DNA of 6,690 nt from an uncultured Gammaproteobacteria bacterium (lineage in GTDB: Bacteria; Pseudomonadota; Gammaproteobacteria; Pseudomonadales; Azotimanducaceae). Shown in pieces: positions 5,279 through 6,690 of this stretch. The notes under the pieces are model-generated. The model had not been told where the DNA came from, made no database searches, and worked only from the letters and a program-made list of their open reading frames with translations. Within the stretch, counting starts at the first letter, position 1; each line of letters starts with the position of its first letter. The DNA is taken from assembly GCA_913043075.1 (NCBI GenBank), contig CAJWLI010000079.1, positions 1-6,690 on the forward strand, written 5' to 3'. Position numbers and translations under genes: made by a program.

Positions 5279-6118
5279 CTATCCCAGCAACCGCATCAGT
5301 CCCTCTTGGGAAACCGAGGCAATTAGGCATCCCTCGGAAGAGAACATTAAGCCTCGATTAAAACCTCTGCTATTTGATGCTTTCGGACTCTCTATAACGG
5401 CGAGAACCCATTTATCAATTCGAAATCTTTGATGAAACCACATGGAGTGGTCCAAACTCGCTGTTTGCAAGCCATTTAACCAAGACATTTTGTGCGGCAG
5501 ACTAGAAGTGCTTAACAACCCCATATCGGATGCGTATGCGAGAAATCCTTGATGTTCCGAATATTGGTCGCTTAACTTTTTCTTACTCCTCAACCAAATA
5601 TGCTGAACCGGCAACATTTTTTTTGGGTTAGCAAAATCTATGTCCTCAACTCTCCTAAGCTCAATGGGTCTCTCTCGACACAAGATTTTTCTTTGTTCTT
5701 CAGTAACTGTATCAAGATTTTTTTTCATTCTTTCGATATCGGTGGGCAACTCTCCTGGAAGAGGGACTGAAGGCATTTTGAATTGATGCACAAACCCTTT
5801 CTCAGACCTTTGAAAAGACGCAGTCATGATAAAAATTGCACGGCCTTTTTGAATTGCAGTTACTCGACGAGTTGAAAAGCTTTTACCGTTTCGGACTCGA
5901 TCTACCTCATACAGTATCGGTTCATTGGGATCGCCAGGTCTCAAAAAGTAAGCGTGTAAAGAGTGACAATTACCGACAGTAACCGTATGGATAGCCGAGA
6001 GCAAAGCTTGAGCTAAAACATACCCACCGAAAACCCGTTCGAGCCCACTCTCTTCGGGCTTCCCTTGAAACAGGTTCTCCTCGATTCTTTTTAAACGTAA
6101 TTTTTCTAGAGTGTTCAT
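5279..6118 (-). CDS. tesB: TesB, acyl-CoA thioesterase II
   Basis: TesB hydrolyses medium- and long-chain acyl-CoA to free fatty acid and CoA in the cytosol. The 279 residues form a tandem double hot-dog fold, seven shorter than E. coli TesB. Shared landmarks: RIEENLFQG near the N-terminus, VFGGYVLAQAL (29-39), HSLHAYFLRPGDP (52-64), FSTRRVTAIQ (81-90), MTASFQ, HIWLRS (173-178), FLAYASDMGLL (192-202), DHSMWFH (223-229), and ASVSQEGLMR (267-276) at the end. The E. coli triad Asp204-Thr228-Gln278 corresponds to Asp198, Ser221 and Gln271. The Thr to Ser change keeps the hydroxyl and also occurs in other family members. The ATG is the only in-frame start after a stop at about 6144-6146. It lacks a good ribosome binding site (AGGGTGCGGG lies 13 bases away), which fits translation coupled to the small ORF just upstream. 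Confidence 0.95.
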   Translation of the reverse strand: MNTLEKLRLKRIEENLFQGKPEESGLERVFGGYVLAQALLSAIHTVTVGNCHSLHAYFLRPGDPNEPILYEVDRVRNGKSFSTRRVTAIQKGRAIFIMTASFQRSEKGFVHQFKMPSVPLPGELPTDIERMKKNLDTVTEEQRKILCRERPIELRRVEDIDFANPKKMLPVQHIWLRSKKKLSDQYSEHQGFLAYASDMGLLSTSSLPHKMSWLNGLQTASLDHSMWFHQRFRIDKWVLAVIESPKASNSRGFNRGLMFSSEGCLIASVSQEGLMRLLG

Positions 6119-6123
6119 GGTAT

Positions 6124-6294
6124 TTACGAGCCCGCACCCTCTGCCTTAGATAATTTTAGGAAAGCCCCGCTGACGGCGTCCAAAAAAGACCCGGCGATGA
6201 TCGAAATCCCTAATATCATTAGTACAGTTTCTCGCAGGTTTGAAAAAAGTTTAAAAAAATAGAAAATATGAAAGAATTTTTTTGTCGCAGCCAT
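6124..6294 (-). CDS. Possible 56-residue membrane micro-protein ahead of tesB
   Basis: This short open frame reads from ATG (6294-6292) to TAA (6126-6124), 5 bases before the tesB ATG. It has a fair ribosome binding site, TAAGG, 6 bases upstream of the ATG. The product starts MAATKKFFHIFYFFKLF, a basic then aromatic segment. Residues 23-48 (ETVLMILGIS and following, to AFLKL) make one plausible membrane helix, and the protein ends in SKAEGAGS. The close spacing and the weak tesB start suggest translational coupling. Against it: the aromatic N-terminus comes from poly-T tracts that may be promoter DNA, the ORF is short enough to be chance, and its start lies one base from the likely start of the divergent DUF2062 gene, leaving no separate promoter space. 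A shorter form from Met26 is also possible. I do not recognise a family. Confidence 0.35.
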   Translation of the reverse strand: MAATKKFFHIFYFFKLFSNLRETVLMILGISIIAGSFLDAVSGAFLKLSKAEGAGS

Positions 6295-6295
6295 A

Positions 6296-6690
6296 TTGAA
6301 CCTTAAAAAATATTTCCCGACTCAGCAAGAGATAAAAGAAATGAAATATCTCCATTTTTTTGGAGATCTTCTTTTCGAGCCAAATCTTTGGCACTTCAAT
6401 CGAAATTCTGTTTCTTATGCTTTTTTGATAGGAGGTTTTTTTTGTTTTATGCCAATGCCTTTTCAGACTATACCTTGTGTCTTGGTTGCTCTCTGGATCA
6501 GATGCAACCTCCCGGTCTCTATTGCCGTAGTTTGGATCAGCAACCCTATTACCATAGGTCCAATGATTTATTTCTCGATAATAGTGGGCCAAGAAGTCTT
6601 AGGAGGCGGGAGTCTTCTTGTTCCGTTAGACCTCAACTTGAGCTGGATTAAAAATCAAATCGCAGTTATTTGGAAACCCCTTCTTGTGGG
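6296..6690 (+). CDS. DUF2062 family membrane protein, 3' end cut by the window
   Basis: The first 131 codons are present and the gene runs off the right edge. The translation follows the DUF2062 pattern: NLKKYFPTQQEIKEMKYLHF at the N-terminus, then LLFEPNLWHFNRNSVSYAF (25-43), a first hydrophobic helix with PMPFQ (53-57), and the signature LPVSIAVVWISNPITIGPM (72-90) leading into a second helix (about 90-103). Function is unknown; members are small membrane proteins of proteobacteria. The likely start is TTG at 6296, which gives the usual short KKYFP-type beginning. No good ribosome binding site precedes it. The in-frame ATG at 6341, preceded by AAGAG, is the alternative but would remove the KKYFP segment. 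An in-frame TGA at 6269-6271 limits extension. A weak AT-rich promoter may lie at TTGAAA (6240-6245). Confidence 0.82.
   Translation, partial: MNLKKYFPTQQEIKEMKYLHFFGDLLFEPNLWHFNRNSVSYAFLIGGFFCFMPMPFQTIPCVLVALWIRCNLPVSIAVVWISNPITIGPMIYFSIIVGQEVLGGGSLLVPLDLNLSWIKNQIAVIWKPLLV

Noticed and set aside
6268..6304. Frameshift in the seven-T run at 6277-6283 that would join an ATG at 6268 to the DUF2062 frame
   Set aside because: Removing one T would make an in-frame ATG start, but the added residues (MKEFFVAAIL) are not needed: the family normally begins close to the KKYFP segment, so TTG at 6296 explains the gene without an error.
6348..6367. Hairpin ATCTCC / GGAGAT with a T-rich loop
   Set aside because: It lies in the coding part of the DUF2062 gene, the stem is only 6 bp, the T run is in the loop rather than after the stem, and no gene ends here. 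Not a terminator.
6251..6592. Minus-strand 113-residue open frame at the right end
   Set aside because: It is antisense to the DUF2062 gene, whose translation is clearly recognisable. Its Lys/Tyr-rich sequence is what the reverse of AT-rich coding DNA gives.
6388..6651. Plus-strand 87-residue open frame at the right end
   Set aside because: It is a different reading frame over the DUF2062 gene. The family signature WISNPIT appears only in the frame that starts at 6296.

Overview
The window looks like a piece of an AT-rich gammaproteobacterial chromosome, probably from a free-living and possibly marine or uncultured lineage. The evidence is a GreB factor, a ClpB co-linear with the Escherichia coli protein over 857 residues, TesB, DUF2244 and DUF2062 proteins, a textbook sigma-32 promoter, and LexA boxes of the CTGT-N8-ACAG type used by gamma- and betaproteobacteria. 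I cannot name the genus.

Layout from left to right. Bases 1-141 hold no gene I can support, only an isolated TATAAT on the minus strand. Bases 142-387 (minus) encode an unrecognised, very basic 81-residue protein with a good ribosome binding site. Its upstream region (about 408-457) packs a sigma-70-like promoter and two LexA-type boxes into the gap after clpB, so it is very probably an SOS (DNA-damage) gene. Bases 459-3032 (minus) encode the ClpB disaggregase, driven by a near-consensus sigma-32 promoter at 3065-3092. ClpB also carries a strong internal ribosome binding site that would give a short form starting at Met158. Bases 3033-3204 are the divergent control region between clpB and greB.

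Bases 3205-5257 (plus) form a tight three-gene unit: greB (transcript-cleavage factor), hisC (histidinol-phosphate aminotransferase) and a two-helix DUF2244 membrane protein. Both junctions are ATGA overlaps, which predicts translational coupling. The unit converges on tesB (5279-6118, minus), an acyl-CoA thioesterase II, with only 21 bases between them. Upstream of tesB lies a possible 56-residue membrane micro-ORF (6124-6294, minus), 5 bases from the tesB start. Divergent from it, a DUF2062 membrane protein gene begins at a probable TTG at 6296 and runs off the right edge.

The genes do not form one pathway: they cover protein quality control, transcription fidelity, histidine synthesis and acyl-CoA hydrolysis. 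The most unusual part is the small SOS-controlled gene directly behind a heat-shock gene. Its product is unrecognised, and the two stress regulons could be linked by read-through.
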